From the NCBI GenBank assembly GCA_963800395.1, contig CAWDBD010000005.1, positions 39,549 through 103,548 on the forward strand: a DNA stretch of 64,000 bases, read 5' to 3'. This DNA is from DASSBG01 sp963800395. GTDB taxonomy: Bacteria > Pseudomonadota > Gammaproteobacteria > Xanthomonadales > Rhodanobacteraceae. Both the position numbers and the translations under genes were made by a program. Below, piece after piece: positions 62,873 through 64,000 of this stretch. The number at the start of each line of letters is the position of its first letter. Position 1 is the first letter of the stretch. A model generated the notes under the pieces. The model ran no database searches and was not told the DNA's origin. It saw only the letters and a program-made list of their open reading frames with translations.

Positions 62873-64000
62873 TTGAGAAAGAAATTGCTTGGCGACTGGC
62901 GTCACCGGCCGACGCAGCGCAGGGTCTGGGCGCTGGCCCTGCCGATGATCGCCTCCAATGTGACCGTGCCGCTGGTGACGCTGACCGACAGCACCGTGGC
63001 CGGCCATCTGCCGCACGCAGCCAGCTGGCGGCGGTGGCGGTGGGCGGCATCATCTACCAGGTGCCGGTGTGGGTGTTCGGCTTCCTGCGCATGGGGACCG
63101 TGGGATTTGCCTCGCAGGCGGCCGGGCGCGACGATGGCGATGCGCTTGCGCGGCATCCTGCGTGCAGGCGTTGATGCTGGCCTGCTGCTGGCACTGGCCA
63201 GCATGCTGGCCGCTTTCTGTCTGATGCAGCCGGTGCTGGCTCTGATGCGACCATCCGCCGACGCTGCAGGACTGGCGCCAGCGGGTACCTGCACATGCGC
63301 CTGTTCGGCCTGCCGGCGGCCTTGGCAAACTACGCGCTGATGGGCTGGTTCCTGGGGGCCAGAACGCGCGCGTGCCGATGCGCATCCTGGTGGTAACCAA
63401 CATCGGTCAACATCGTGCTGAACCTGCTTTTCGTGCTGGGTTTCGGCTGGGGCGTGCCGGGCATCGCGCTGGCCTCGGTGATTGGTGAATGGGCGGCTGC
63501 CTGTCGGCCTGCTGGCGCATCCGCGCGCATGCTGGCGCGCTGGCCGGGCACGGCTGCATCTGACGCGCTTGCGGCGCTGGCGCGAGCTGGACCGCCTTGC
63601 TGGGGGTCAATCGTGACATCATGCTGCGCAGCCTGGCCCTGCAGGGCGTGTTCTTTGCCATCACCACACTCGGGCTCGCGCCTGGGCGACACCGTGGTGG
63701 CAGCCAATGCCCTGCTGCTCAACGGTCTGCTGCTGACCTCGTTCGCACTGGACGGCCTGGCCAATGCCGTCGAGGCGCTGGCCGGGCACGCCATCGGCGC
63801 AGTCAGACGCGACGCCCTGCGACGCGCACTGGTGGTGGCCGGCGGCTGGTCGTTGCTCGGCGGCCTGCGCATTCTGCTCTGCTGTTCGCCCTGGGCGGTC
63901 ACCTGTTCGTGGACCTGCAAAGCAGCATCGAAGCGTGCGGCGAACGGCCTATGCCTTCCTGCCCTATCTGGCCGTGCTGCCCTTGCTCGCGCTTTGGGGC
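62873..64000 (+). CDS. DinF-like MATE transporter, partial and multiply frameshifted
   Basis: Second MATE family protein, truncated by the window end. The start is a TTG at 62873 (RKKLLGDWRHRPTQRRVWALALPMIASNVTVPLVTLTDSTVAGHLPH), the DinF/NorM first helices. The continuing segments LAAVAVGGIIYQVPVWVFGFLRMGTVGFASQAAGR and others lie in changing frames (near 63015, 63130, 63280, 63365, 63400 and more). The G-F-L-R-M-G-T-x-G-F-x-(A/S)-Q-A element is typical of DinF. Frame changes become very frequent here, suggesting low sequence quality toward the end. Confidence 0.75.

Noticed and set aside
1..64000. CRISPR arrays, insertion sequences, prophage, tRNA or rRNA genes
   Set aside because: Looked for regularly spaced repeats, transposase motifs, integrase genes and cloverleaf-like sequences; none found that I could support.

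Overview
The window is GC-rich bacterial chromosome with dense, mostly operonic coding. Gene content points to a gammaproteobacterium of the Lysobacterales/Xanthomonadales, probably Rhodanobacteraceae-like: a NatAB-type exporter, BMFP/UbiK, a TIGR02999-type ECF sigma factor divergent from a Ser/Thr kinase with TPRs, DUF3667, a TorF-like porin, a RimB/RimK/aspartoacylase cluster, and secreted FG-GAP-type proteins carrying an F-x-x-G-F-E motif. No 16S gene or tRNA was seen, so the assignment is inference.

Layout. 1-5650: NatAB exporter (partial), a 177-bp tandem repeat, an S33 peptidase, a small XRE regulator with two related membrane proteins, and an alpha/beta hydrolase. 5750-9850: 6-phosphogluconate dehydrogenase, ArfB, an acyltransferase and a CPA antiporter. 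10000-17230: ComM, UbiK, P-II, a lipoprotein/methyltransferase/DUF1993/MFS run, an EF-hand protein and FolE. 17580-24430: RmuC, PriA, a DnaA-box palindrome, DUF3667 and a MATE pump. 24430-33700: a secreted FG-GAP protein, an ECF sigma factor and a tandemly duplicated receptor-like kinase, then a second secreted protein. 33800-41660: SppA, alcohol dehydrogenase, a REP-like hairpin array, SDR, PerM-type permease and Rep helicase. 41750-48600: aspartoacylase-RimK-RimB cluster, FAD oxidoreductase, thymidine kinase and a permease. 48700-56265: porin, ECF sigma/anti-sigma/subtilase/cupredoxin operon converging on a cupredoxin-TlpA-DUF4266-DUF3570-ApbE operon. 57175-64000: MutM, a Gld-like ABC system, acyl-CoA desaturase and a DinF-like MATE protein running off the end.

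The most interesting block is 49560-56265. Two convergent operons, both containing type-1 copper proteins, enclose an ApbE flavin transferase with DUF3570 and the Cys-rich lipoprotein DUF4266. The arrangement suggests an extracytoplasmic redox or flavinylation/copper system under ECF control. The second is the 2.8-kb tandem duplication of the sigma/kinase locus.

A caution on quality: about seventeen genes, including usually important ones (folE, mutM, rep, rimK), are split by one or more single-base frameshifts while both halves keep intact family motifs. I read most of these as sequencing or assembly errors. Kinase copy B, the subtilase and the last gene are broken so often that true decay cannot be excluded.
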